Source: Chitinophaga polysaccharea (lineage in GTDB: Bacteria; Bacteroidota; Bacteroidia; Chitinophagales; Chitinophagaceae). From it: 64,000 bases of DNA. The stretch is from assembly GCF_902150045.1 (NCBI RefSeq), contig NZ_CABFVU010000001.1, forward strand, positions 1 through 64,000. The letters are read 5' to 3'. Made by a program: the position numbers and the translations under genes. Below, in pieces: positions 17,473 to 26,936 of the stretch (its first letter is position 1; the number at the start of each line of letters is the position of its first letter). The notes below the pieces were generated by a model. That model had not been told where the DNA came from. It saw only the letters and a program-made list of their open reading frames with translations, and did not search any database.

Positions 17473-18891
17473 ATGTTTTTACTACGTACCCTTTTCAGGT
17501 TTGAATACCTGCAACTACGACGGCAACCTCCCCTGCTGCTTTTACTGCTCTTTTATGTGATGATGGGCATATACAGCCTGTATACCGGGCATGCCATCAT
17601 AGGGCGGCAGTTAAGCGGGTTAGACAGTCTCACGCAAACACAGGCCACACATTTAGCAGAGGCGCATCAACGGTTTCATGGCGATACCTCTACACCGCGC
17701 GGGAAACAGCTGGTGGCACAGGCGGGCGTTCCGCAGGTTGTGGAATTCCGCCATCCGCCGTATGCCATGAACCCGCCTCACCGGCTGGCAGTACTGGCAG
17801 TGGGGCAACGGGACCTGCTGCCGTACTTTGACCTTGTAAATTCCAAACGCGATGTACTTACACCACCCAACGCAGAATTTGTGAATGCCGAGAAACTGGC
17901 GGCCGGTAATTTTGACCTGGCCTACGTGATCGTTTACCTGTTCCCGTTATTGATCATCGTATGGAGCCACAACTGCCTCTCACAGGAAAAAGAAAACCAG
18001 GTCGATAAACTGTTGGCCATACAAGGTGCCTCTCTTACACGCATCATCTGTTACAAACTCCTTTTCCGCTTCCTGGTGCTGATGCTGATAGCATCCGGCC
18101 TGAGCATTCCCGGGTTTATGATGTACCATTCCGGCAGCAGGATCACGGCCGGTGATGCCTGGTTATGGCTATACCTGGTTTTTATCTACCTGCTGTTCTG
18201 GTTTACCCTCTGCGGACTGATCATCCGGTTTAACCGGTCGTCGCGCTGGAATATGCTGTGCGCGCTGGGTGCATGGCTGTTGTTTATGATGGTGTTGCCC
18301 GCCCTTACCAACAGCTACACCACGTTGCGGGCGCCTGTTCCACTGCTTTCTTCACTGGCATCCAGTCAGCGGGAATGCAAAGAAGAAACCTGGGAACTAC
18401 CGGTGCAGGTACTGCTGGACAGCTTCTATCTGCATCATCCTGAATATACACGAACAGTTACGGATACAGCGGAGTATGGCAACCGGCGCTTCATAGCCTA
18501 TGCCGACCTGCTGGGAAGAAGAACAGACAGGATACTGCTCAGCTATCAGCAACAGCAATCACAGCACCGCCAACTGCAGGAAAAGCTGTTGTGGTTAAAT
18601 CCTGTAACCCAGGCACAGCACCTGTTATACACCGATGCTGCCTCAGGGCTCGATAGCTATGCCAGTTACCAGCTTCAGGTAAATCGCTTTCAACATACCT
18701 GGGTAGCGTTTATGAACAGCTACCTGTTATATGATAAAAAACTGCAGGAAAAAGACCTTGACCGTTTGCCTGTTTTCCATTATCAGGAAACACCCGGCAA
18801 GACGCAACAACTATTGCTGCGCAGCCTCTCCATTTGGCTGGCTATTCTGCTGATACTCGGGATTACCATCATCCTGCCAGACAACAATTAA
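17473..18891 (+). CDS. ABC-2 type permease, DUF3526-like (subunit 2)
   Basis: 472 residues. The ATG at 17473 follows the previous stop by 1 nt. Same architecture as subunit 1: TM 1 (about 19-38), a periplasmic loop containing FRHPPYAMNPPHRLA and GQRDLLPYFD, five TM helices beginning FDLAYVIVYLFPLLIIVWSHN, a second loop and a last TM. The motif GQRDxxPY is shared with the second permease of the 59-62 kb locus, which shows the two pairs are paralogous. Presumably forms a heterodimer with subunit 1. Confidence 0.75.
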   Translation: MFLLRTLFRFEYLQLRRQPPLLLLLLFYVMMGIYSLYTGHAIIGRQLSGLDSLTQTQATHLAEAHQRFHGDTSTPRGKQLVAQAGVPQVVEFRHPPYAMNPPHRLAVLAVGQRDLLPYFDLVNSKRDVLTPPNAEFVNAEKLAAGNFDLAYVIVYLFPLLIIVWSHNCLSQEKENQVDKLLAIQGASLTRIICYKLLFRFLVLMLIASGLSIPGFMMYHSGSRITAGDAWLWLYLVFIYLLFWFTLCGLIIRFNRSSRWNMLCALGAWLLFMMVLPALTNSYTTLRAPVPLLSSLASSQRECKEETWELPVQVLLDSFYLHHPEYTRTVTDTAEYGNRRFIAYADLLGRRTDRILLSYQQQQSQHRQLQEKLLWLNPVTQAQHLLYTDAASGLDSYASYQLQVNRFQHTWVAFMNSYLLYDKKLQEKDLDRLPVFHYQETPGKTQQLLLRSLSIWLAILLILGITIILPDNN

Positions 18892-18907
18892 CTGTAACAT
18901 ATTTAAC

Positions 18908-21106
18908 ATGAAGAGATCTATCTGTTTTATCCTGCTTATGCTATGGTATTCTTCCGCCCTGCTGGCCCAGCAAAAAGACAGCAGCATGCGATACCGGGAG
19001 CTGCAAAGAATAGAAGTATTATCACAACGCAACGGGAATATTAAAAAAGACAGTATTGCCAATGCCTTAAAACTGGATCAGCCGCTTATGGAGATCCCTC
19101 AAAACATCATTGGTATTACCTCCACCCTGTTGCAGCAGCAGGGCGCCCTTGAGCTGAAAGACGTAGCCAGAAATGCCAGCGGTATTTACTTTGGATATAA
19201 CAGTACCCCGTTTGACCGCTCGGCATCTATCCAGATCCGGGGCTTCAATGCCTATTCTATCATTAACGGCATGCCCCGGCATTTTAATTACGGTGCAGTG
19301 CTCGACGACCAGGCCCTGTTTGAAAGCATTGATGTGGTAAAGGGAGCGGCAGGATTTATCAACGCTGTAGGAGAAGCCAGCGGCACTATCAATATCAACA
19401 CCAAAACGCCCGGAAGCAAGCTTCTGAACGCAGAACTGACAGGCGGCAGCTTCGGGCTGGCCCGTGTCGCGGTAGACGCCGGAAGCGCAGTGAAGGAAAA
19501 AGGATTTTCCTACCGCTTCAATGCCGTATACCAGCACCAGGATTCTTATCTCTCCATGCTCAATACCAGTAAATATGTGGTAGCTCCCGTTGTACAATAC
19601 AACTTCAGCCCTAAAACATACCTGCTGGCTGAATATGACTTCATACGGGGAGAATCGCGTAACGGGTCGGGCATTACCAAGCTCCGTTCTGGTGCAGACG
19701 CCCTGCATGATCCCATAAGCCTTAACTATAGCGCGGCCAAAGGGCTTCCGCTTACCTATTATCAAACACAAACCATACGGATGTTGTTTGCCCACCAGTT
19801 CAACGACCGGTGGAAACTAACCTCTCAATCACAATATACACTCGCGCCATACAATACCTGGAGTATGCTTTCGTCAGAAACCTATACCGGTGTTAGTTTT
19901 AACGAACAGGGACAAACCGCCCGGTTATCTTCCCGCTCCGCCATCGGCGGCAAAACGTTCGCCACACAACTTTTTATAAACGGGAAATTCCATACCGGCA
20001 GCATTACGCACCAGCTCATCATAGGCGGTGATTTCACCAGCAGCAGGGATAGCCTTTCCAACGAATTCGGCAGGTATACCTTTCCTTTTTACCAGAAAAA
20101 TATCAACTATACGGTGAACCCTGATTCCGTGCGCCAAATGGGAGCATCCAGAACTATTCTGCACAACAATCTCTCCTATGAATCTGCCTATGTATACGAT
20201 ATTATTAAGTTCAGTCCACACTGGATATTAACAGCAGGTGTACGGCATACCTGGTATAACAATACGGTTACTCAAAAAGTGTCGGCCACCAGGCCGCCCA
20301 AGATCACTAAGTTTTCCCAGAACGCATTTTCCCCGCGGGCGGCACTTACCTATCTTATCAACCCGGCTACGTCAGTTTACTTCTTGTACGACCAGTCTTT
20401 CGTGCCGCAAAGCGGACTGAAAGCCAGTACAGCACTGGATCCCGAAACGAACAAGCCTGTGGGCATACCAGTGGATCCGCAAAGAAATAATGACCTGGAA
20501 CTGGGTATAAAAAAACAATGGTTCAGCGGGCGGCTGCTTACTACTGTAAACGGTTTCCATACCGTTAAGAAAAATGTACTGATGCCGGATGTCCAGAATG
20601 CCGCTCTCGGATTTAAAAAACAGATCGGGGAATATACCAGCGACGGGGTAGAACTGGATATACTGGGTTACATCACCCCACGCTTATCTATCTCTGCGAA
20701 TTATACTTTTGTAAACGCAAGGATCACTAAAGACACGCTGGGATCAGCCCTGATTGGTAATAAACTGCCTGGTACCCCGCAGCAGATCATCAATACCTGG
20801 GTACAATACAGCATCCAGTTAAAGGCCAGCAGGGTCATCGCTTTCAGTGCCGGGCAAACCTCGCAGATCAAACGGTCTACCTACGCAAAAGATGTATACC
20901 TGCCCAACTACACAAAACTGGATGCCGGTATCAGCTTTACAACGCCAAAATATTACGTAAGACTTATTGCAGATAACCTGACCAATAAACGTTATGTGGC
21001 TTCCGGTGATATCGGGAACGGCTACCCGATTCCGGACACCGACAATTACTTCTTTATAGAAGGGGAGCCTGTTAATTTCAGGATCACGGCAGGCATCAGA
21101 TTATAG
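18908..21106 (+). CDS. TonB-dependent siderophore-type receptor
   Basis: 732 residues with a signal peptide (cleavage near SALLAQQ). The plug domain is at about residues 55-170 (IPQNIIGITSTLLQQQG, IQIRGFNAYSIINGMPRH, GEASGTININTKTP), followed by a 22-strand barrel ending in the aromatic-rich GEPVNFRITAGIRL. There is no CarboxypepD-like N-terminal extension, unlike SusC. This is the FecA/FhuE-like class that imports metallophores. It lies 16 nt after the permease pair. Confidence 0.88.
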   Translation: MKRSICFILLMLWYSSALLAQQKDSSMRYRELQRIEVLSQRNGNIKKDSIANALKLDQPLMEIPQNIIGITSTLLQQQGALELKDVARNASGIYFGYNSTPFDRSASIQIRGFNAYSIINGMPRHFNYGAVLDDQALFESIDVVKGAAGFINAVGEASGTININTKTPGSKLLNAELTGGSFGLARVAVDAGSAVKEKGFSYRFNAVYQHQDSYLSMLNTSKYVVAPVVQYNFSPKTYLLAEYDFIRGESRNGSGITKLRSGADALHDPISLNYSAAKGLPLTYYQTQTIRMLFAHQFNDRWKLTSQSQYTLAPYNTWSMLSSETYTGVSFNEQGQTARLSSRSAIGGKTFATQLFINGKFHTGSITHQLIIGGDFTSSRDSLSNEFGRYTFPFYQKNINYTVNPDSVRQMGASRTILHNNLSYESAYVYDIIKFSPHWILTAGVRHTWYNNTVTQKVSATRPPKITKFSQNAFSPRAALTYLINPATSVYFLYDQSFVPQSGLKASTALDPETNKPVGIPVDPQRNNDLELGIKKQWFSGRLLTTVNGFHTVKKNVLMPDVQNAALGFKKQIGEYTSDGVELDILGYITPRLSISANYTFVNARITKDTLGSALIGNKLPGTPQQIINTWVQYSIQLKASRVIAFSAGQTSQIKRSTYAKDVYLPNYTKLDAGISFTTPKYYVRLIADNLTNKRYVASGDIGNGYPIPDTDNYFFIEGEPVNFRITAGIRL

Positions 21107-21153
21107 CCGCCGGCATGGCATTTACTGTTATCTTTACAGTAATACACTACGAA

Positions 21154-21954
21154 ATGAGTTACCAGGTAATTCCGCCTCCGGCATCACTCAGAAATTATGT
21201 GCGTTACTTCTGGGTATTGGAAAACCCAACTACCAGCGTATCGCAAAAGTCCTTTACAGTAATGAGCAATGGGCTACCCGGGCTTATTTTCCAGAAAAAC
21301 CCTGCACTGTTCACAGGTTTTGAGGGAGAACGGCTGCCACAGTTATTTGTATTCGGACAAGCGAGAAAGTATGGACAACTGCAGGGTGGCGGCAACTTTC
21401 GCACCGTTGGCGTCACCTTTGAGCCAACGGCGCTTAAGCCGGTATTTGGAATAAATGCAAATGAGCTTACTGATCAGAGCGCCTGCATCAGTCATCTTAC
21501 AAAAACATCCCTGTGCGAACAGCTGCTCCATTGTAGCTCCGTACAGCAACAGGTTGCCTGTCTTTCTGAATTCCTGCTCACACAAACGCAACGTTACAAC
21601 CACTACAACCCCAAACTGGTGTATGCTACAGCAGCCCTGCAACAAGGTAAAAGACTGTCCGATGTTTTACGCCAGCTGAATTTATCGGAGCGTTCCCTGG
21701 AACGCCTGTTCCTCGTTCATATTGGCATTACTCCCATTTTATATGCCCGCATCTGCCGTTTCCAGGCATCGTTATCGCTTTTACGGCAAAACAGCTTCCG
21801 CCCGCTCACAGACATAGCCTATTCGCTGGGCTACTTCGACCAATCGCATTTTATCCGGGATTTTAAATTATTTTCAGGCGTAAGCCCGCGCATCTACCAG
21901 CGTAAAGCCATTGAAAGAATGCCGGGCTTCCCGGAATGGGATCTGAAAAAATGA
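21154..21954 (+). CDS. AraC-family regulator with DUF6597-like N-terminus
   Basis: 266 residues from the ATG at 21154 (upstream ATG at 21115 adds a poorly conserved tail). The N-terminal half opens PPASLRNYVRYFWVLE, the DUF6597 domain; the C-terminal half is the AraC HTH pair (RLSDVLRQLNLSERSLERLFL and PLTDIAYSLGYFDQSHFIRDF). It is likely the local regulator or sensor of the preceding receptor/permease operon, from which it is separated by only 47 nt. Confidence 0.8.
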   Translation: MSYQVIPPPASLRNYVRYFWVLENPTTSVSQKSFTVMSNGLPGLIFQKNPALFTGFEGERLPQLFVFGQARKYGQLQGGGNFRTVGVTFEPTALKPVFGINANELTDQSACISHLTKTSLCEQLLHCSSVQQQVACLSEFLLTQTQRYNHYNPKLVYATAALQQGKRLSDVLRQLNLSERSLERLFLVHIGITPILYARICRFQASLSLLRQNSFRPLTDIAYSLGYFDQSHFIRDFKLFSGVSPRIYQRKAIERMPGFPEWDLKK

Positions 21955-21992
21955 GTGTCGGTTTTTTACAATTTCTCCCAGACGGTGATGGC

Positions 21993-22000
21993 TAATTTTG
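21993..22000 (+). promoter_or_regulatory. -7 box before the VOC gene
   Basis: TAATTTTG fits TAnnTTTG, the Bacteroidota -7 element, 30 nt upstream of the ATG at 22031. I see no convincing TTG at the -33 position, so the call rests on one box. Confidence 0.35.
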
Positions 22001-22030
22001 TGGTATTACTGAATTTAAAATTGTAGAGAG

Positions 22031-22327
22031 ATGAAAAACGCGATTAACTGGTTTGAGATTTATACATCGGACTTTAACAGGGCAAAGAAATTTTACACCA
22101 CCGTATTTCAATGTGAACTGACGGATCTGGAGGTAAACAGCGACAGGCATCCGGAAATGCAGTATGCTGTTTTTCCCGCAGCTGAAAACGGGGCCGGCGC
22201 CAACGGCGCCCTGGTGCACATGAGCCAGGTAAAGCCCGGCAACGGAGGCACGCTTGTATACTTCGCCTCAGAAGAAATTAACGCGGAGCTAAGCCGGGTG
22301 GAAGCCGCCGGCGGTAAAACAATATGA
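22031..22327 (+). CDS. VOC (glyoxalase-like) protein, C-terminally truncated
   Basis: 98 residues. It opens with NWFEIYTSDFNRAKKFYTTVF, the metal-site strand and helix of VOC/glyoxalase proteins, and ends at RVEAAGGKTI. Family members continue for another 25-30 residues with the last beta strands (xIGxxGxxAxFxDxEGN), which are missing. Its TGA overlaps the ATG of the methyltransferase by the ATGA pattern. The protein probably lacks half of its second metal site. Confidence 0.7.
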   Translation: MKNAINWFEIYTSDFNRAKKFYTTVFQCELTDLEVNSDRHPEMQYAVFPAAENGAGANGALVHMSQVKPGNGGTLVYFASEEINAELSRVEAAGGKTI

Positions 22328-23181
22328 CCCAAGATAAAAAAGCAGTACCCGACAATACCGCAGTACGCACGGCGCTTTGGAGAGCCTTGCATGTTCAGAC
22401 AGATGCAATGCCGCATATTATTGAAGACGAAATAGGTTTGAAGCTGGTAGTCCCGGATGCAGACTGGCAACAACGCCCGGATATGCACCCGGATTTTACA
22501 AAACGCCTCCGTGCTTCTATGGTGGCCCGTGCCCGGTTTATTGAGGATATGGTCCAGGAAGAATATAAACTGGGTACCCGGCAATATGTGATCCTGGGCG
22601 CAGGGCTTGATACCTTTGCCCAGCGGCAGCCACAGATCGCCTCGCAGCTGCAGGTATTTGAAATTGATCAACCCGGTACACAAACGTGGAAGCAGCAACG
22701 GTTAATAGAACTGGGCTTCGGCATTCCGGAGTGGCTCCATTTTGTTTCAGTGGATTTTGAGATTTCTTCCTGGTGGGAGCAATTGATCAAAGCAGGGTTT
22801 GATACCGGGAAGCCTGCCGTGGTGGCCTGTACAGGCGTTACGCTGTATCTTACCAGGGAGGCGATCTTTGCCACCCTGCGGCAAATGGCTGCACTTGCTC
22901 CCGGTTCAAAACTTGCTATGACATTCTATTTACCGTTAGATCTTATGGAAGAAGAAGACAGGCCGCTGCAACTGATAGCTGAAAAAGGCGCCCGTGCAGC
23001 CGGTACTCCTTTTATCAGCTTTTTTTCCCCGGAAGAAATGCAGGCGCTGGCCCAGGAAGCCGGGTTTGAAGAAGTGGAAATTGTATCTTCCGGCAATATC
23101 GCCAGGCGCTACTTTGCGGGGAGAACAGACGGGCTTAGTCCTGCAAGCGGGGAGGAATTTTTAGTGGCGCGTACCGTCTGA
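22324..23181 (+). CDS. SAM-dependent methyltransferase, TIGR00027/LCM-like
   Basis: 285 residues, full length for the family. N-terminal TALWRALHVQTD and MVARARFIEDMV, SAM-binding QYVILGAGLDTFAQRQ and the acidic strand VFEIDQPGTQTWKQQRL, then VACTGVTLYLTREAI. This is the leucine-carboxyl-methyltransferase-like group common in actinobacteria and scattered in Bacteroidota. The substrate is unknown. Translation is probably coupled to the truncated VOC gene. Confidence 0.85.
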   Translation: MTQDKKAVPDNTAVRTALWRALHVQTDAMPHIIEDEIGLKLVVPDADWQQRPDMHPDFTKRLRASMVARARFIEDMVQEEYKLGTRQYVILGAGLDTFAQRQPQIASQLQVFEIDQPGTQTWKQQRLIELGFGIPEWLHFVSVDFEISSWWEQLIKAGFDTGKPAVVACTGVTLYLTREAIFATLRQMAALAPGSKLAMTFYLPLDLMEEEDRPLQLIAEKGARAAGTPFISFFSPEEMQALAQEAGFEEVEIVSSGNIARRYFAGRTDGLSPASGEEFLVARTV

Positions 23182-23203
23182 CGGGGTGATCACCGGATGT
23201 GCC

Positions 23204-23917
23204 TTACCTCGCATTCAGTATCTTTTCCAGCTGCTCCTTAAAATTTCTCCCGATAGGGATCTGCTGGCCATTCAGTACAATGCGGTTCCTTTCAAGACGC
23301 ACTATTTTCTGAACAGATACAATGAATGATTTGTGTACCCGCACAAAACGGTTTTGAGGGAAGATGTTCAGCATCGCTTTAATAGAGCCCTTCAGCAAAA
23401 TCTTTCCTCCCTGCGTATAAATGATCGCATAATCTTTCAGGCCCTGTATATGTGTTACCTCGTTAAACTCCAGTTTAACCCGTTGTACACCGCTTTTTAC
23501 AAAAATAAAATCAGGGTTGCCTTCCACGGGAATATCCTCAATATTGGAATGCTGTGCTTTCAATGCGAGGAACTCCCTGATCTTCGCTATAGCCTGGCTG
23601 AAACGATTAAAAGAAACAGGCTTCAGCAGGAAATCTATCACCCCCAGCTCATAGCCTTCAAAAGCATAGTTGCGGTAGGCTGTGGTAAACACAGTCAGCG
23701 GAGGATTAGTCAGTGCCTTCAGGAATTCAATGCCTGTCATTTCCGGCATTTCAATGTCCAGCAACAATACATCAGCGGGATGCTTTTCCAGGTAACGTAA
23801 AGCCGCTCCCGCATTCCCGAACATAACAACAGAATCTACTCCATCCATTCTTTTCAGGTGGCCATCCAATACTTCAAGGGCAAGCGGCTCATCATCTACA
23901 ATAACAAATTTCAACAT
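23204..23917 (-). CDS. LytTR-type response regulator
   Basis: 237 residues from the ATG at 23917 (an upstream TTG at 23938 is inside the kinase gene and unlikely). Receiver domain with VIVDDEP, phospho-Asp in VLLLDIEMPEMTG and Lys in FLLKPVSF. A LytTR DNA-binding domain follows from about residue 135 (DFIFVKSGVQRVKLEF to IPIGRNFKEQL). It pairs with the LytS-like kinase 10 nt upstream. LytTR proteins bind short direct repeats; the target is unknown but the divergent exported-protein gene at 25207 is a candidate. Confidence 0.9.
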   Translation of the reverse strand: MLKFVIVDDEPLALEVLDGHLKRMDGVDSVVMFGNAGAALRYLEKHPADVLLLDIEMPEMTGIEFLKALTNPPLTVFTTAYRNYAFEGYELGVIDFLLKPVSFNRFSQAIAKIREFLALKAQHSNIEDIPVEGNPDFIFVKSGVQRVKLEFNEVTHIQGLKDYAIIYTQGGKILLKGSIKAMLNIFPQNRFVRVHKSFIVSVQKIVRLERNRIVLNGQQIPIGRNFKEQLEKILNAR

Positions 23918-23927
23918 GGCAGGCAGT

Positions 23928-25007
23928 TTACAGTTCAATTACCAGTTTAGCCAGGAAGGACTTTTCCCGGTCTTCAAATTCAAGCTGATACCTGGATGGA
24001 TAAAGCAGTTCCAGTCTTTTCCGTAAATTATCGAGCCCTATTCCTCCTTTGCTCTTACGGGTTGTAACAGCTGGTTTGGAGTTTTCTATAATTACCGTAA
24101 GTGTCGTTTTATGCAATTGGATATCCACTTTCAGCCAGCTGTTTTCAATTTGCCTGCTAAGTCCGTGCTTAAATGCATTCTCCAGCAAAGGCAATAATAA
24201 CAAGGGGGCAATTTCCTCTCCGTTTAATTCAGCATGTATATTCAAAACAATAGCAGATCCGGCATTAAACCTGAGCCGCTCCAGTTCAATATAATTATTC
24301 AGGTAAGTGATTTCTTTCTCCAGCAAAACCTTTGCATCTGTGCTATCGTACAACATGTATTCCATCATATCAGACAGTTTCAGCACTATATCCGGCGCCA
24401 GCGCCGACTGTTTAAGCGTTAGTGCATACAGGTTGTTCAATGCATTGAACAGGAAATGGGGATTTACCTGTGCGCGTAGAAAATTAACTTCGGCATTCAG
24501 TTTTTCTACCGTGATCTTCTGGATCATAAGCTGCTGCCCATACCAGTCCATACTTAATTTGAGGGCCAGCATCAAACCGATATACCATAAAGTACTGAAG
24601 AAGTTGTATGATAATGATTCCACCAGGTTACTGTTGCGCATAGGCCCCACCACATAACCATACAGGTAATAATCGAACAGGCTTTGTGCTGCCAGGTATC
24701 CCAGCACAGAAATAACAACCGCGGTAAAATACGCCAGGTAGCGTTTCTTCAGGAGGTACCGGGGTAAAAAGTAATGCAGGTTAAGGTAAGCGATCACTAT
24801 GAGCAAGGCAATTCTCACAGTAACACAGGCTACAAAATAAGGCATATTGGCTTTATATATCAGATACCTTTTCTCATATATAAAGAACCCCGTGATCAGC
24901 ACCCAGTAAGCGCCATGCAGCAGGGCATGCCTTAAGGAAACACTGCGTTTTGAAAACGGCAGCTGCAGCGGTTTATCCAGGAACTCCATTTTCATATCAT
25001 TCATCAT
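23928..25007 (-). CDS. LytS/YehU-like sensor histidine kinase
   Basis: 359 residues. Four TM helices (about 29-150) precede a His_kinase domain with the phospho-acceptor in AQVNPHFLFNALNN and an HATPase region with LLENAFKHGL and GGIGLDNLRKRLELLY. No periplasmic sensor domain, as usual for the group. Forms the two-component pair with the LytTR regulator. Confidence 0.9.
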   Translation of the reverse strand: MMNDMKMEFLDKPLQLPFSKRSVSLRHALLHGAYWVLITGFFIYEKRYLIYKANMPYFVACVTVRIALLIVIAYLNLHYFLPRYLLKKRYLAYFTAVVISVLGYLAAQSLFDYYLYGYVVGPMRNSNLVESLSYNFFSTLWYIGLMLALKLSMDWYGQQLMIQKITVEKLNAEVNFLRAQVNPHFLFNALNNLYALTLKQSALAPDIVLKLSDMMEYMLYDSTDAKVLLEKEITYLNNYIELERLRFNAGSAIVLNIHAELNGEEIAPLLLLPLLENAFKHGLSRQIENSWLKVDIQLHKTTLTVIIENSKPAVTTRKSKGGIGLDNLRKRLELLYPSRYQLEFEDREKSFLAKLVIEL

Positions 25008-25033
25008 AAAAGAAAATAAAAGTGCTTATCCCG

Positions 25034-25041
25034 CAAAATTA
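25034..25041 (-). promoter_or_regulatory. -7 box before the LytS-like gene
   Basis: On the minus strand the sequence is TAATTTTG, matching TAnnTTTG, 26 nt upstream of the kinase ATG at 25007. No clear -33 TTG, so moderate to low confidence. Confidence 0.35.
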
Positions 25042-25206
25042 TATCGACCAACAGCAGAAATAGTAGAGGAAGATAACAATAAAAAAGGAGGATGTTCATT
25101 CATCGATTATTTTGTTTGCTGCTCTACTAATTTTCTCCTTCGTTTTCTTTTCTGCTAATATTGTTACCAGGGATCCGACAAGTATTTTTCACTTAAACTT
25201 TTTACT

Positions 25207-25668
25207 ATGAAACGTACAACATTTAACCGGGCATTCATCACCATATGTATGCTTACAGCGTTATGCTTCACAGCATTTAGCTTCACTCCAAAAGTAGGAT
25301 TGGATAGCTATGAGATCTATCTTAACAACAAACTTATCCTAAAACAATCGGTCAACCAGCCTTTGAATTTAAGAGTACTGCAACTAAGCCAGGCAAGCTC
25401 CGGCGATCAGCTGCATATCATTTATAAGCACTGCGCTTTACAGGGAGCGGGCACTAACCGGAGCATCACCCTGAAAGATGAGAACGGGAATGCCTTGAAA
25501 AAATGGTCGTTTGCCAATGCCACCGGCTCTGATCTTAGTATGGTAATACCGGTAAAAGAGCTGCTGCAACTGGAAAAAATGAACGCAGCGCATCATCTCA
25601 GTCTTCATTACACGGCACGGGAACTTTATAAGGCAGAAGAAACACTTGCCTTTCTTCACTCCCGTTAA
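25207..25668 (+). CDS. Small exported protein, unknown function
   Basis: 153 residues. Signal peptide with core ITICMLTALCFTAFSFT, then a beta-rich mature domain (SYEIYLNNKLILKQSV, SITLKDENGNALKKW). It is divergent from the LytS/LytTR pair, which makes it a likely partner or target. I do not recognise a named family. Confidence 0.6.
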   Translation: MKRTTFNRAFITICMLTALCFTAFSFTPKVGLDSYEIYLNNKLILKQSVNQPLNLRVLQLSQASSGDQLHIIYKHCALQGAGTNRSITLKDENGNALKKWSFANATGSDLSMVIPVKELLQLEKMNAAHHLSLHYTARELYKAEETLAFLHSR

Positions 25669-25692
25669 CCGGTATTCGTGTGGAAGAAATAA

Positions 25693-25725
25693 AAAAGGGC
25701 CAGGTACAATATACCAGGCCCTTTT
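25693..25725. terminator. Bidirectional terminator between convergent genes
   Basis: AAAAGGGCC (25693-25701) pairs with GGCCCTTTT (25717-25725), with an inner GGTA/TACC extension after one A-A mismatch. A and T tracts flank both sides, so it can serve the plus-strand gene ending at 25668 and the minus-strand YceI gene ending at 25745. Confidence 0.75.
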
Positions 25726-25744
25726 CTAAAATACAGTCAGCAAC

Positions 25745-26416
25745 TTATTTCTTTGTTGCTTTCAGGCTGAAGCCAATTTCAACATCCTTACTGATCATCC
25801 AGTTCTCAGGGCTACCTTCAGTTTTGTAGTTGATACCCCAGGAAGATCTGTCGATCACGAATTTTGCATTTGCAGTAACATCGTTTTCGCCAACAGTGAT
25901 CTGTGCAGGGAAAGTGATGTTCAGGGTGCTGTCTTTCAGTGTAAGGTTACCACTGATCAGATTGGTGGCACCAGCCAGCAGGCTTTTCTGCTTGGTGCTG
26001 TCGAAAGGCGCTACAGATGTAATTACAAATTTGGCTTGTGGGTGTTTGGCCACATCAAAGAAATCAGGGCTTTTCAGGTGCCCTTCCAGGTCGGCCGGTT
26101 TTTTATCAGGCTCAGTAACAGAAGCCGGATCCACCGCCAGGCTGCCCAGGTTTACATTAAAGCTACCGCCGGTAACTGCTCCGTTTTCAACGTTCAGGCT
26201 GCCATCAGTTACTTTGATGCTACCAAAGCGTGGTGCAAATCCACCTTTGTGGGTAGCGCGCCATTGAACAGTTGTAGTTGCGGTGTCAATTACATAAGCT
26301 GCGCCGGTGGCTACAGCCGCTTCTTTCTTTTCTTCGGTCTTCGCCTGGTCGGTCGAAGCGCCACCACATGCTGCAAGCGTGAGCAGCAGGGCAAAAGCAG
26401 GAACTGATTGCTTCAT
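25745..26416 (-). CDS. YceI-like lipoprotein
   Basis: 223 residues. Lipobox TLAAC, a Lys/Glu/Ala linker, then the YceI lipocalin-like barrel: AAYVIDTATTTVQWRATHKGG, GSFNVNLGSLAVDP, HLKSPDFFDVAKHPQAKFVITSV, SSWGINYKTEG. YceI proteins bind isoprenoid-like lipids in the periplasm. The longer LGS insert and lipid anchor are common in Bacteroidota copies. Single gene. Confidence 0.88.
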   Translation of the reverse strand: MKQSVPAFALLLTLAACGGASTDQAKTEEKKEAAVATGAAYVIDTATTTVQWRATHKGGFAPRFGSIKVTDGSLNVENGAVTGGSFNVNLGSLAVDPASVTEPDKKPADLEGHLKSPDFFDVAKHPQAKFVITSVAPFDSTKQKSLLAGATNLISGNLTLKDSTLNITFPAQITVGENDVTANAKFVIDRSSWGINYKTEGSPENWMISKDVEIGFSLKATKK

Positions 26417-26543
26417 AAATTTAAATATAGTTTATGTGTAACTGGCCGAAATTACTTAATAAGGTTTAATCATCGTGCAATACATCGAAAAATGTCAATA
26501 TTATAACAATTCGTTCATGTATGCATTTACCCGATGGCTGTTT

Positions 26544-26849
26544 TTACAGCATAATCACCGAGTCGATCTTCGACACCTCCTTGTAATAGGCAATCACCTC
26601 TTCCCCGTCCTGCACAAACACCTGCACCGTAAATGATTTATACTTACCGCCGGAAGAACTGGTTTCACTGATACTGGCGTTGGCATTGGCAAACATCGCC
26701 TTCAGATCTGCTATCTTGTCCTTATCCGCCTTGATAATAAACTTAAAAGTATATTCAGTGGGAAATACCACGGATTGCTGTAACAATGAACGAAAATTTT
26801 CATATGGATCTCCGTTTAAGCCGGCACTTACATTTTCACCTGTAGACAT
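26544..26849 (-). CDS. DUF493 (YbeD-like) protein
   Basis: 101 residues with an ACT-like ferredoxin fold: FPTEYTFKFIIKAD, ISETSSSGGKYKSFTVQVFVQDGEEVIAYY. Cytoplasmic. The family in proteobacteria is linked to lipoate metabolism by gene neighbourhood only; here no such neighbours exist. Confidence 0.75.
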   Translation of the reverse strand: MSTGENVSAGLNGDPYENFRSLLQQSVVFPTEYTFKFIIKADKDKIADLKAMFANANASISETSSSGGKYKSFTVQVFVQDGEEVIAYYKEVSKIDSVIML

Positions 26850-26936
26850 ATTAATACTATTTATCCTGAATCAACCTGCAAAATAATCCCTTTTTTTTAA
26901 CATCCAGGCAATATAACCGCAAAAGGGCCACCGGTA

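Noticed and set aside
19067..19795. Long antisense frame (242 codons) inside the TonB receptor
   Set aside because: Lies fully within a strongly supported receptor gene; composition is that of a codon shadow. The same applies to the frames at 58037-58822, 33775-34338 and 39320-40018.
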